Positions 1 through 7,411 are shown, counted from the first letter of the stretch. The stretch: DNA of 11,328 bases from an uncultured Alphaproteobacteria bacterium (GCA_929200295.1 CAKMZE010000035.1:8935-20262); one strand, 5' to 3'. Notes: a model not told the origin generated them from the sequence alone. Translations and numbers: made by a program.

Positions 1-2
1 CC

Positions 3-20
3 CTGGGGGCCAGCCCCCAG
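3..20. repeat. GC-rich intergenic hairpin at left edge
   Basis: Bases 3-9 (CTGGGGG) pair perfectly with 14-20 (CCCCCAG) around a four-base loop, followed on the plus strand by ACCCCCGGGATATTT. It lies 36 bases beyond the stop of the leftmost minus-strand gene. From memory, spacers of this style (GC-rich stem, then CCCCGG and an AT-rich TATTT) recur in rhodobacterial genomes, but I cannot count copies here. It could mark the transcript end of the yidC-argB operon. A following U-tract in the minus direction would lie outside the window, so the terminator role is unproven. Confidence 0.5.
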
Positions 21-55
21 ACCCCCGGGATATTTCAAAACCTAAGAAATAGGGC

Positions 56-700
56 CTAGCGAAAAGCGGTCATGTGGAATGCGGCTTGTGCGGGTTGACG
101 CAAGCCTTGCCCGACAGGGCAGGTGGCGCGGGCTTGACAGCCGTGGCTCATGCAAGGGGTGCCTTTTGGTGAAGAGAGATGCGCTTTGCAGGCGGGCACA
201 TCATAGCCATCCGCAAAGGCACCAACTGGGCAGGTTGTTTTGCAAGGGGCATGGCAGGTCTGGCAGGGGCTTTGGGATGGTGCGTGCGCTGTAAGATCTT
301 CTGAGATCAGCAACGCGCCGCGGAATGAGGCGAAAAGCCCGCGTGTGTCATGTACGAGAAACCCAATGGGGGAGGCCCAAAAGCGCCCCGTGCGTAAGGC
401 CCAGCTATAAAACGGGTGATAAGGTGCGCCGCCAAAGGGGAATATCGCTGTGGCGTCACGCGTTTGTGCGAGGGTAGCCAGCGTGCGCTGTGACCAGCGA
501 TCTAATGCATCGGGCTGCCCATCGCTATATTCAGGGCTTTGGGTGAAATGCCTCCAAAAATGCGGCTCATCAGGCCCAATCATGAGCAATGTGCCGGGCC
601 CGATGCTGTCATCCGGCGTTGTGGCGCAATGGCCTAAGATGATCAGATGCTGGGCCTCTAGATCCTGCACTAATCCTGATGGTACGCCCTCGGATGTCAT
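56..700 (-). CDS. Ferredoxin-like [4Fe-4S] protein, QueG-type C-terminus
   Basis: A 214-residue protein whose C-terminal third carries two cysteine clusters. The first is C146-x2-C149-x3-C153-x3-C157-P. The second is C171, C183, C188 and C194-P. This is the layout of a dicluster [4Fe-4S] ferredoxin domain like that at the end of epoxyqueuosine reductase (QueG) and related B12-linked reductases. The first ~130 residues lack cysteine ligands apart from C25 and contain aromatic-rich stretches (GGAPYHPFYSWALRTGR and GLFASFRGAL, residues 90-106 and 121-130) that I cannot assign firmly. At 214 residues it is much shorter than QueG (about 350-380), so it is unlikely to be that enzyme. The ATG overlaps the argB stop codon as ATGA, indicating translational coupling. 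Its ribosome binding site is weak. It probably transfers electrons in the cytoplasm; the partner is unknown. Confidence 0.85.
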   Translation of the reverse strand: MTSEGVPSGLVQDLEAQHLIILGHCATTPDDSIGPGTLLMIGPDEPHFWRHFTQSPEYSDGQPDALDRWSQRTLATLAQTRDATAIFPFGGAPYHPFYSWALRTGRFWASPIGFLVHDTRGLFASFRGALLISEDLTAHAPSQSPCQTCHAPCKTTCPVGAFADGYDVPACKAHLSSPKGTPCMSHGCQARATCPVGQGLRQPAQAAFHMTAFR

Positions 701-1566
701 GCCGATGTTTCATCATCCTCAGCGCGGATAATTGACCCCGCACCGTGATCTGTAAAGAGCTCGAGCAGGCTTGCGTTGGGCAGGCGTCCATCAAGGATCA
801 CCACAGCGCGCACCCCAGCCTCAATCGCGGCGAGGGCGGTTTCGGTTTTGGGAATCATCCCACCCGCGATAGTGCCATCGGCGATAAATTCACGCACCTG
901 TTCTAATGACAGCTGGGTCAGTACCGTGCCATCAGGTCCTTTGACCCCCGGCACATCCGTCAGTAACAAAAGGCGATCAGCGCGTAAGGCGCCAGCGATG
1001 GCCCCGGCGGCTGTATCACCATTGACGTTATAGGTTTCGCCATCGTTTTCCCCTGTCGCAACAGGGGCCACGACGGGGATGATCCCTGCGTTGTTGAGAT
1101 CGTGCAAAACCTGCACATTCATGTGCTTGGGTTGGCCGACAAACCCTAGCTCTGGGTCATCCGCCTCGGCTACCATCAGGTCATCATCTTTGCCTGAGAG
1201 CCCAACGGCGCGCCCGCCTTGATCCATGATCGCCTGCACGATCCGTTTGTTCACAAGGCCCGTAAGTACCATTTCAACGACTTCGACCGTTGCTTGATCT
1301 GTGACACGCTTGCCGCGCACAAATGATGATGTGATGCCTAAACGTTCGAGCATATCGTTGATCATCGGGCCGCCGCCATGGATGATCACCGGGTGCATGC
1401 CGACCTGTTTCATCAGTACGACATCGCGGGCAAATTCGGCCATCGCATCGGCATCGCCCATTGCGTTGCCGCCGAATTTGATCACCACAACAGCACCCGC
1501 ATAGCGCTGTAGATAGGGCAAAGCTTGTGAGAGCGTTTTGGCGGTGGCGATCCAATCACGGTTCAT
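697..1566 (-). CDS. argB: Acetylglutamate kinase (arginine biosynthesis)
   Basis: ArgB phosphorylates N-acetyl-L-glutamate with ATP, the second step of arginine synthesis, in the cytoplasm. The 289-residue product has the amino-acid kinase fold signatures: KFGGNAM at residues 30-36 (phosphate binding), HGGGP at 63-67 (substrate and glycine-rich loop), FVRGKRVTD at 82-90, the NVNGDTAAGAIAGAL stretch in the second half, and a C-terminal GGMIPK motif. The N-terminal extension of about 25 residues before the first strand is typical of the arginine-inhibited, hexameric ArgB class, so feedback inhibition by arginine is likely. I chose the ATG at 1566 because GAGGA lies 8 bases upstream. An in-frame ATG at 1581, overlapping the yihA stop as ATGA, would add five residues and is a real alternative. 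The stop codon overlaps the next gene by four bases. Confidence 0.97.
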   Translation of the reverse strand: MNRDWIATAKTLSQALPYLQRYAGAVVVIKFGGNAMGDADAMAEFARDVVLMKQVGMHPVIIHGGGPMINDMLERLGITSSFVRGKRVTDQATVEVVEMVLTGLVNKRIVQAIMDQGGRAVGLSGKDDDLMVAEADDPELGFVGQPKHMNVQVLHDLNNAGIIPVVAPVATGENDGETYNVNGDTAAGAIAGALRADRLLLLTDVPGVKGPDGTVLTQLSLEQVREFIADGTIAGGMIPKTETALAAIEAGVRAVVILDGRLPNASLLELFTDHGAGSIIRAEDDETSA

Positions 1567-1580
1567 GTCTTGTGTCCTCA

Positions 1581-2228
1581 TCAATCGATCCCAGCTATGA
1601 TCGCGCGCAATGTGGCAATGCCATCGCCTTTTTCTGATGAGGTCAACAGCAATTCTGGGAAAGCAGCCGGGTGTTTTGAAAGCGCTTCACGTGTTTTGGC
1701 TAGCGAGGCGTCGAGCGCATCGCCTCTCAGCTTATCTACCTTCGTGAGGACAACCTGAAACGTGACAGCGGCACGGTCCAGCAGTGTCATGATCTCTTCA
1801 TCCACGGCCTTAGCGCCATGGCGGGCATCGATCAACACGAACACCCGGCGAAGCGTTTGACGCCCTTGTAAATAGGATTTGAGCAGGCGCTGCCATTTTT
1901 CAACCACGGGCAATGGGGCGTTTGCAAAGCCGTAGCCGGGCAGGTCAACGACATAGAGATCACCTGCGGTGAAAAAGTTGATCTCTTGTGTGCGGCCGGG
2001 AGTGTTTGACGCCCGCGCAAGGCCCTTGCGGCCGGTGAGTGCATTGATCAACGATGATTTTCCAACGTTTGAACGGCCGGCAAAGCAAACCTCGATCCGG
2101 TCCGCGGGTGGCAAACCATCCATCGCAACGACACCTTTGAGAAATGTCGTCTCTCCTGCAAAGAGCAAGCGGCCCTGTTCAGCCAAGCCTGCATCAGGCT
2201 CAGGGGATTGTGGAAACTGTAATTGCAT
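1581..2228 (-). CDS. yihA: Ribosome biogenesis GTPase YihA/YsxC (EngB)
   Basis: A 215-residue TRAFAC-class GTPase of the EngB family, needed for late assembly of the large ribosomal subunit in the bacteria where it has been studied. The G motifs are intact: G1 GRSNVGKS (51-58), G2 threonine within NTPGRTQ (75-81), G3 DLPGYG (95-100), G4 TKVDK (162-166) and a G5-like TSSEKG (196-201). The length matches the family. Its ATG shares bases with the stop codon of the upstream MOSC gene (ATGA), and GAGGT sits six bases before the start. The C-terminus runs into the argB start region. Nothing is unusual in the protein; its position between yidC and argB is familiar in Rhodobacteraceae. Confidence 0.97.
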   Translation of the reverse strand: MQLQFPQSPEPDAGLAEQGRLLFAGETTFLKGVVAMDGLPPADRIEVCFAGRSNVGKSSLINALTGRKGLARASNTPGRTQEINFFTAGDLYVVDLPGYGFANAPLPVVEKWQRLLKSYLQGRQTLRRVFVLIDARHGAKAVDEEIMTLLDRAAVTFQVVLTKVDKLRGDALDASLAKTREALSKHPAAFPELLLTSSEKGDGIATLRAIIAGID

Positions 2229-2983
2229 CAGAGCACCTCAAACGGATCGCCGCATGTGATTGTACCGCTCGTGATCACTTCTGCATAGACACCAAAATAC
2301 TGATGGCCCCAGCCGTCACGCAATGCGCCTAATGTGTCTTGGTCGCGCTGCCCGGTATGTGGGTTTGCGGCGGTTGCCATGCAGCGTGTGATTGGATCGA
2401 TGATTTTGAGAACAGCATTCCCGATGCGTAGCTCATGTCCGACCCAGTTCAGCTCTTCCCAGGCACCGGGCCCATCCAGCCAGATATTGCCACGCCAACG
2501 TGCAGTCTCAAGCGGGGCGCCAATCTGCGCCTCAACAGCCGCATGGCTGGCGCTATTCATAATGGAAACGGTGGGGGTGGGCGTGTCTGTCATGCCGCGG
2601 TCGCCTGCGGACACTAGGGCTGTTGGTGTGCGTTTTTCGACATCACACAGCGGTGTGACCCAGTCGAGAAATGCGCTTTGCCCCTCTGCGGTCTCTGGTT
2701 GGAATGTCAGATCAACCTGATCGGCGTGGCTCAGTGTTAAGGTCTGGGTCGCCTCATCAAACTGCGCCCAGATGCCGCAAAGCGCAGGCGTTTGCGCGCC
2801 AATCATGAAATTGCGGCACATCACCCATGTGGGGTTATCCGTATCGTATTGGCTGGCCTCATGCGTGACGGCCCAATGTCTGTCCCAAGGGATTGTTTGC
2901 CCAGCGATAAGCGGGATGCTTTCTAAGGCTTCACGCCCGTGGCTTTTGATTGGATGCCGCCACAAGGCGGTGACGGCATTCAT
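2228..2983 (-). CDS. MOSC-domain protein (molybdenum cofactor sulfurase C-terminal type)
   Basis: A 251-residue protein with an N-terminal MOSC_N-like beta-barrel opening (ALWRHPIKSHG, residues 6-16) and a C-terminal MOSC domain. Diagnostic stretches are RWRGNIWLDG (162-171) and DPITRC (196-201), where C201 is the conserved MOSC cysteine thought to carry sulfur or bind the cofactor. Members of this family include sulfur-carrier or Moco-binding proteins such as YcbX and mARC, but this one lacks any ferredoxin domain or other redox partner. The ATG directly follows the yidC TAG with no gap, and AAGGA lies seven bases upstream inside the yidC end, so it is cotranslated with yidC. The substrate is unknown; a role in detoxifying N-hydroxylated compounds, as for YcbX/mARC, is only a possibility. 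Confidence 0.9.
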   Translation of the reverse strand: MNAVTALWRHPIKSHGREALESIPLIAGQTIPWDRHWAVTHEASQYDTDNPTWVMCRNFMIGAQTPALCGIWAQFDEATQTLTLSHADQVDLTFQPETAEGQSAFLDWVTPLCDVEKRTPTALVSAGDRGMTDTPTPTVSIMNSASHAAVEAQIGAPLETARWRGNIWLDGPGAWEELNWVGHELRIGNAVLKIIDPITRCMATAANPHTGQRDQDTLGALRDGWGHQYFGVYAEVITSGTITCGDPFEVL

Positions 2984-4801
2984 CTACTTGTCCTTATCTT
3001 TCGTATCGGTGTTCGCAGCTTTCTTAAAGCTTTCCCGGATATTGCCGAAGACGTCAGGCCGTGATCCATGGCTTGCCATGATCAGATATTGCTGCACGAA
3101 CGTGATGATGTTGTTGGTGATCCAATATAGCACAAGACCGCTGGCAAAAGAGCCGAGCATGAACATAAACACCCAAGGCATCCATGCAAAGATCATGCGC
3201 TGTGTCGGGTCTGTTGGCGCAAGGTTCAGTTTTTGTTGCAACCACATCGAAACGCCCAATACAATCGGCATGATCCCGATAAAGAGCAGGGCCAGAATGG
3301 TGCCCGGCTCAGGTGCGCCCCATGGCATCAGACCAAAGAGGTTGAAAAACGATGATGGATCAGGCGCCGAAAGATCGGTAATCCATCCGGCCCAAGGGGC
3401 GTGGCGCAATGCGATCGTGACGAAAATCACTTTATAAAGCGAAAAGAAGATCGGGATTTGCAACAGGATCGGCAAACAGCCTGAGGCGGGGTTCACTTTG
3501 TTATCTTTATAAAGCTTCATCATGCCTTGTTGCATGGCTTGCTTATCATCGCCTGCGCGCTCTTTGAGCGCTTCCATTTCTGGCTGTAGCTCTTTCATCC
3601 GCGCCATAGAGACGTGTGATTTATAGGCCAAGGGCAGAACTATGGCCTTGAGAATAAAGGTCAGCGCGATGATCGACCAGCCCATGTTGCCGATGTAGTT
3701 ATTCAACGTGTGCAAGAGCCAGAAAATCGGTTTGGTCAGGAAAAAGAACCAACCCCAATCGATGCTGTCCACAAAGCCCTCAACATTTTGGTTAAGCTCA
3801 TAATTGCGGATCGCGCCCCATTCTTTCGCACCTGCATAAAGCCGGGTTGTGACTGTGACGCTGTCACCTGCGGCAACGGTTTGCAGCTGCATGACGGTTT
3901 CTGCCTGAAACAGATCCCTGCTTGCAAAATATTTCGATGTTGCGCGGAAAGGCTGTGCAGGCTCTGGGATCAGTGTGGTCATCCAGTAATGATCTGTGTA
4001 CCCAATCCAGCCGTTTTCCAGCGCTTCGACACGCTCGGCTTGGGTCCGCTCGGCGGCGTGCACGGGGTAGTCAACGATATCGCTATAATCGACCTCAGCC
4101 AATTCCCCATCTGTCATCCGCACGAGCCCCTCGTGCAAGATGAAAAAGTTTTTCATATCGGTGGGTTGGCCATGCCTGCGTAATAGGCCGTAGGGGCGCA
4201 AGCCGATATTCCCGCTTGATCTATTCTCGACACTTTGTGCAAAGCTAAACATGAAATCATCATCGACTGAGATTTCTGTGAAAAAGACTTGCCCTGCGCC
4301 ATTGTCCCACTTGAGGGTCACAGGGGTGTCAGGTGTAAGAGTTCGTCCCTGTTCAAGTTCCCAAATCGTATCGGGTCCGGGAACTGCATCCGCGGCAATC
4401 CCATCAATGCCTGCCCAGCCAAAGGCCGCAAAATATGCGCCGGCTTCACCAACAGGTTTCAAAAGGCGCACTGTTGATGCGCCGGGATCAAGCGTTTCAC
4501 GATATTGGGTCAATGACAGATCATCGATCCGCCCGCCTTGTAGCGAAAGCGTACCAGAGAGGTTTGGTGTTTCAATGGCGATCCGCGCGGCCTCAACCAC
4601 CTTTTCTGCTTCAGGGGCTTGTGGTGTGCTGCTGCCCTCGGCGGTGACCCGTGGTGTCGCTAGGTCTTCGGTGGCTTCGACAGCCTGATCTTGCGTGCCG
4701 TATCCTGCGGGTTCTTCTGGCGGGAACAGCCAGAACCACACCATGATCACGAGAAAGCTTAGCACCGTTGCTAAGATCAGGTTTTTGTTCTGTTCGTCCA
4801 T
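2984..4801 (-). CDS. yidC: Membrane protein insertase YidC (Oxa1 family)
   Basis: YidC inserts and folds inner-membrane proteins, alone or with SecYEG. The 605-residue product has the Gram-negative layout. TM1 is near residues 8-28 after the start MDEQNKN. A large periplasmic beta domain runs to about residue 340. The conserved C-terminal core has segments near 347-390, 440-463, 499-520 and 540-573. A lysine near residue 384 (LKAIVLPL) stands where E. coli has the groove arginine R366, so the positive charge is kept. KVNPASGCLP and QIPIFFSLY are family hallmarks. The tail is lysine-rich (DTKDKDK), which suits ribosome contact. I chose the ATG at 4801, preceded by GGGTGG at 8 bases. An in-frame GTG at 4813 would add four residues (MAFS) but has no ribosome binding site. 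The rnpA-rpmH genes often found with yidC are not beside it here. Confidence 0.97.
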   Translation of the reverse strand: MDEQNKNLILATVLSFLVIMVWFWLFPPEEPAGYGTQDQAVEATEDLATPRVTAEGSSTPQAPEAEKVVEAARIAIETPNLSGTLSLQGGRIDDLSLTQYRETLDPGASTVRLLKPVGEAGAYFAAFGWAGIDGIAADAVPGPDTIWELEQGRTLTPDTPVTLKWDNGAGQVFFTEISVDDDFMFSFAQSVENRSSGNIGLRPYGLLRRHGQPTDMKNFFILHEGLVRMTDGELAEVDYSDIVDYPVHAAERTQAERVEALENGWIGYTDHYWMTTLIPEPAQPFRATSKYFASRDLFQAETVMQLQTVAAGDSVTVTTRLYAGAKEWGAIRNYELNQNVEGFVDSIDWGWFFFLTKPIFWLLHTLNNYIGNMGWSIIALTFILKAIVLPLAYKSHVSMARMKELQPEMEALKERAGDDKQAMQQGMMKLYKDNKVNPASGCLPILLQIPIFFSLYKVIFVTIALRHAPWAGWITDLSAPDPSSFFNLFGLMPWGAPEPGTILALLFIGIMPIVLGVSMWLQQKLNLAPTDPTQRMIFAWMPWVFMFMLGSFASGLVLYWITNNIITFVQQYLIMASHGSRPDVFGNIRESFKKAANTDTKDKDK

Positions 4802-4838
4802 GGAAAAAGCCACCCAGAAAAGAGAAAAAGGTGGTGTG

Positions 4839-4867
4839 GTTCAACCTGTCACAGCGGCAAAGGTCAA
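4839..4867 (-). promoter_or_regulatory. Candidate promoter for the yidC-argB operon
   Basis: Reading the minus strand, TTGACC (4867-4862) and TTGAAC (4844-4839) are separated by 17 bases. The -35 box is close to consensus and the -10 is weak, as is common in alphaproteobacteria. Transcription would begin near 4832, about 30 bases before the yidC ATG. It falls in the 117-base spacer after the EAL gene, so yidC could be expressed independently of that gene. Confidence 0.35.
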
Positions 4868-4918
4868 GCGGTTTTGTCTGAAATGCGGCGTTCGCGCGCT
4901 GCATTGTTGAATTTGTGA

Positions 4919-6295
4919 TCAACTGGCGCGTTGTACAGTGTGTTCGCCTGCGGATGTGTAATGATGCGTGCGCATCCAATTTGCGACGTCTTCAGAGGGC
5001 ATTGGCCGTGATACGACGTAGCCTTGGACGACATTACACCCGGCATGCGATAAAAATGCCATTTCGCGATCTGTTTCAACGCCTTCGGCAAGGGTGTCGA
5101 CGTTCAGCTGCTTTGACATCGTGAGAATCGCGAGAACCATTTGCTGCTGTTCTTTGTCGTCGCCACTGTTTGCAACAAAAGAACGGTCGATCTTGATCCG
5201 GTCCACCCCAAAGCGGCGGATCGTCGAGATCGAGGCGTGCCCTGTGCCAAAGTCATCTAGATCAATCGCGCATCCCAGATCATGAAGATCTGCAATATTG
5301 CGCATGATGAGATCTTCAGTGGTGCTGGCAACGACCGTTTCAAGAATTTCAATGACCAAACGATTGGGCGCAAGGTCGTAGGTTTCGAGCTCCATCGCGA
5401 TGATATCAACAAGATGCGGGTTCAACAGCTCATCCGTGGACATATTGACCGAGATGGTGGGGATGTGAATCCCCGCATCATCCCAGTGTTTGAGTGCTGA
5501 CAGCGCGCTTTTCAGGATCGTGTACCCGAGATCTTGCATCATGCCTTCGGCTTCAATGATAGGCAAGAACTCTGCCGGGGAGAGCATGCCACGCACTGAA
5601 TGCTGCCAGCGTGCAAGCGCCTCTAAGCCAACGACTTGTTGTTTTACGATGTCAACTTGAGGTTGGAAATGTGCATGAATATCACCGATTTCCATTGCTT
5701 TTTTGGCGGCTCGTGCAAGGTTTTTATTATTTGTAATCTGCGATTGGATGGCATGAGAAAACGCACAAATCGCGTTGCTGCCACTTTTCGTCGCGACAAT
5801 AAGGGCAGTATTGGCCGCTTCGTAGAGTGTCTCGCCATCAGTGGCTTCGGTCTCGTGCTGATGTGCATAGCCAATTGAGACAGTGATTTGAGTGTTGCGG
5901 TTCGGGTGCCTGATCGGCCGCGTTGCAAGATTCTGGATGTCGGCGGCAAATATTTTCAGGTATTCATGTGATATCGCGCCAAATGGGGTTGGTATGATGG
6001 CAAAGCGCCCGCCCCCCATACGGCGGATCATGTGCCTGCGGCAGGGGCCATCAATCAGGCGTTCTTCGATCACGCGCAAAATATGCGCGATTTCGCTGCC
6101 GTCACGGCTTTCTTCGAGAACTCGAAAACGATCAATCTCAAAGACCAAAATTGTGGTCGTATAGGTGCCGTTTCCAGAACGCGTGATAATATCATCAAGG
6201 GCCTGAATAATCTGATCACGGGGAAGCGTTGCTTTTGGCGCACCAAACAGCACTTTGCGTGCAGAAACGAGTAATGAACCATACGTGAATTTCAC
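4919..6295 (-). CDS. Degenerate GGDEF-EAL protein, predicted c-di-GMP phosphodiesterase
   Basis: A 458-residue cytosolic protein with no signal peptide, membrane segment or recognisable sensor domain. A GGDEF domain fills about residues 24-180, but its active-site motif reads GGGRF (94-98) in place of GGDEF, so cyclase activity should be lost. GTP binding as a regulatory input remains possible. The EAL domain (about 195-440) keeps the residues needed for c-di-GMP hydrolysis: E225 in EAL, N284 in SVNMS, E316 and E319 in EILE, D347-D348 in DDFGTG, K368 in IKID, E404 in AEGVE and Q424 in QGY. The expected product is pGpG, lowering c-di-GMP and affecting motility or surface attachment. The start is GTG at 6295 with only a weak ribosome binding site; no upstream ATG fits. 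It sits between ttcA and yidC with 115-base and 117-base spacers, suggesting its own promoter. Confidence 0.92.
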   Translation of the reverse strand: MKFTYGSLLVSARKVLFGAPKATLPRDQIIQALDDIITRSGNGTYTTTILVFEIDRFRVLEESRDGSEIAHILRVIEERLIDGPCRRHMIRRMGGGRFAIIPTPFGAISHEYLKIFAADIQNLATRPIRHPNRNTQITVSIGYAHQHETEATDGETLYEAANTALIVATKSGSNAICAFSHAIQSQITNNKNLARAAKKAMEIGDIHAHFQPQVDIVKQQVVGLEALARWQHSVRGMLSPAEFLPIIEAEGMMQDLGYTILKSALSALKHWDDAGIHIPTISVNMSTDELLNPHLVDIIAMELETYDLAPNRLVIEILETVVASTTEDLIMRNIADLHDLGCAIDLDDFGTGHASISTIRRFGVDRIKIDRSFVANSGDDKEQQQMVLAILTMSKQLNVDTLAEGVETDREMAFLSHAGCNVVQGYVVSRPMPSEDVANWMRTHHYTSAGEHTVQRAS

Positions 6296-6322
6296 GGGAC
6301 ACTTTCAAATAAGGAATAGGGA

Positions 6323-6350
6323 ATTATGAGAGGCTTCTGCCATCTATCAG
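6323..6350 (-). promoter_or_regulatory. Candidate promoter for the GGDEF-EAL gene
   Basis: On the minus strand CTGATA (6350-6345, four of six matches to TTGACA) precedes CATAAT (6328-6323, five of six matches to TATAAT) with a 16-base spacer. This would start RNA near 6316, about 20 bases before the GTG start. The -35 box lies inside one arm of the inverted repeat at 6344-6383. Confidence 0.35.
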
Positions 6351-6383
6351 AGGTTATTTGTGCTTTGAAAACATCACTGATAG
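6344..6383. repeat. 7-bp inverted repeat overlapping the -35 region
   Basis: CTATCAG at 6344-6350 is the exact reverse complement of CTGATAG at 6377-6383, with 26 bases between. The arm centres lie about 33 bases, roughly three helical turns, apart. This would suit two half-sites for a regulator of the EAL gene, or a weak RNA hairpin. A 7-bp match in an AT-rich spacer can arise by chance. Confidence 0.3.
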
Positions 6384-6410
6384 GTTAATACAGCCGCGAT
6401 TTTTCCTATT

Positions 6411-7241
6411 TTATTTGGGGTTTATGGTTAAATTGGCGAAGTCGAATAGCTTTGGGTCCAGCAAATGCGAGGGCCGTGCGTTCATCAAAGCGCGAAACAT
6501 GACCTGCCTGCGTCCGGGGCTGTTTTTTTCCCACCCATCGAGGATTTGTTTGACCTGTTGGCGTTGCAATCCATCCTGAGAGCCGCAAAGATCGCAGGGG
6601 ATAATTGGATATTGCATGGCTTGCGCAAACTTTTCGCAATCACTTTCGGCGACATGCGCGAGCGGGCGATAGACGAAGAGATCACCCTCTTCATTCACCA
6701 GTTTCGGAGGCATCGTGGCCAAGCGCCCCCCATGGAACAGGTTCATGAAAAATGTCTCAAGGATATCATCGCGGTGGTGGCCTAATACGACCGCGGAACA
6801 TCCCTCTTCGCGGGCGATACGGTAGAGATTGCCGCGCCTAAGACGCGAACAAAGCGCACAGAATGTGCGCCCTTGGGGCACTTTGTCCATGACGATTGAA
6901 TAGGTGTCTTGGTATTCAATCCGGTGCGGGACGCCCATTTTTTCTAAAAACGCAGGCAAAACGGTCGCGGGGAATCCCGGTTGGCCTTGATCTAGGTTAC
7001 AGGCCAATATCTCAACCGGGAGAAGCCCGCGCCATTTCAGTTCGTATAAGATTGCAAGCAACGTATAGCTATCTTTGCCGCCGGATAGGCAAACAAGCCA
7101 GCGCGCATCGCGTGCGATCATCCCGTATTGTTCGATGGCCTCACGGACATTCGCAACCAGCCGTTTACGCAGCTTTTTATAGCTCGTTGACTTTGGTGCG
7201 CCATGAAACAGCGGGTGAATTTCGGTGTCGTTATCAAGCAT
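6411..7241 (-). CDS. ttcA: tRNA 2-thiocytidine(32) synthetase TtcA
   Basis: TtcA installs 2-thiocytidine at position 32 of certain tRNAs, using ATP activation and a [4Fe-4S] cluster. The 276-residue protein shows the PP-loop SGGKDS at 53-58, a first C-x2-C pair at C128/C131 (CALC) and a second at C216/C219 (CDLC), which supply the cluster ligands in the family. The GHHRDD motif at 154-159 is also typical. The length is close to that of other family members (E. coli about 311). I start at ATG 7241, giving MLDNDTEIHPLFHG. The frame remains open upstream to 7352, but the added 37 residues (rich in Cys and Arg) do not resemble the family and would cover the divergent control region. The ribosome binding site is weak (TAGG). 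The gene is transcribed away from the ABC operon. Confidence 0.95.
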   Translation of the reverse strand: MLDNDTEIHPLFHGAPKSTSYKKLRKRLVANVREAIEQYGMIARDARWLVCLSGGKDSYTLLAILYELKWRGLLPVEILACNLDQGQPGFPATVLPAFLEKMGVPHRIEYQDTYSIVMDKVPQGRTFCALCSRLRRGNLYRIAREEGCSAVVLGHHRDDILETFFMNLFHGGRLATMPPKLVNEEGDLFVYRPLAHVAESDCEKFAQAMQYPIIPCDLCGSQDGLQRQQVKQILDGWEKNSPGRRQVMFRALMNARPSHLLDPKLFDFANLTINPK

Positions 7242-7307
7242 GGGATATGGCCTACAGCGGCTTGAACAGAGCGCCAAGCGGTTTTTGATGATCTGACATG
7301 TATTGAG

Positions 7308-7388
7308 GTGCAACCCACGGGTGCATTTCTGTATGGTTTGCGGATTCGACAAGCATTATTGTGATCAAAAGCAAATATCGGGTTGCAC
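7308..7388. promoter_or_regulatory. Divergent control region with 9-bp inverted repeat
   Basis: GTGCAACCC at 7308-7316 is the exact reverse complement of GGGTTGCAC at 7380-7388. A third, similar unit, GGGTGCA, lies at 7319-7325 and forms with the first arm an imperfect palindrome, ACCC-AC-GGGT with flanking GC. Each outer arm contains TTGCAC pointing outwards, one towards ttcA and one towards the ABC operon, so the arms may be the -35 boxes of two divergent promoters or binding sites for a shared regulator. No other gene is visible in the 219-base spacer. Confidence 0.35.
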
Positions 7389-7411
7389 GAATCTCTTAGC
7401 ATTGGTCTATT
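7383..7411 (+). promoter_or_regulatory. Candidate promoter of the ABC transporter operon
   Basis: TTGCAC (7383-7388) and TCTATT (7406-7411) are spaced by 17 bases. Both are only partial matches to sigma-70 consensus. RNA would begin near 7418, leaving a leader of about 43 bases to the GTG at 7461. If correct, it rules out the far-upstream in-frame TTG at 7383 as the ATPase start. Confidence 0.3.

Noticed and set aside
2772..3437. 221-codon open frame on the plus strand across the MOSC and yidC genes
   Set aside because: It is antisense to two clearly recognised genes, its composition shows no family motif, and it has no ribosome binding site.
7242..7352. Upstream extension of ttcA by 37 residues
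   Set aside because: The added residues do not look like TtcA and would run through the divergent control region; ATG 7241 gives a normal family N-terminus.
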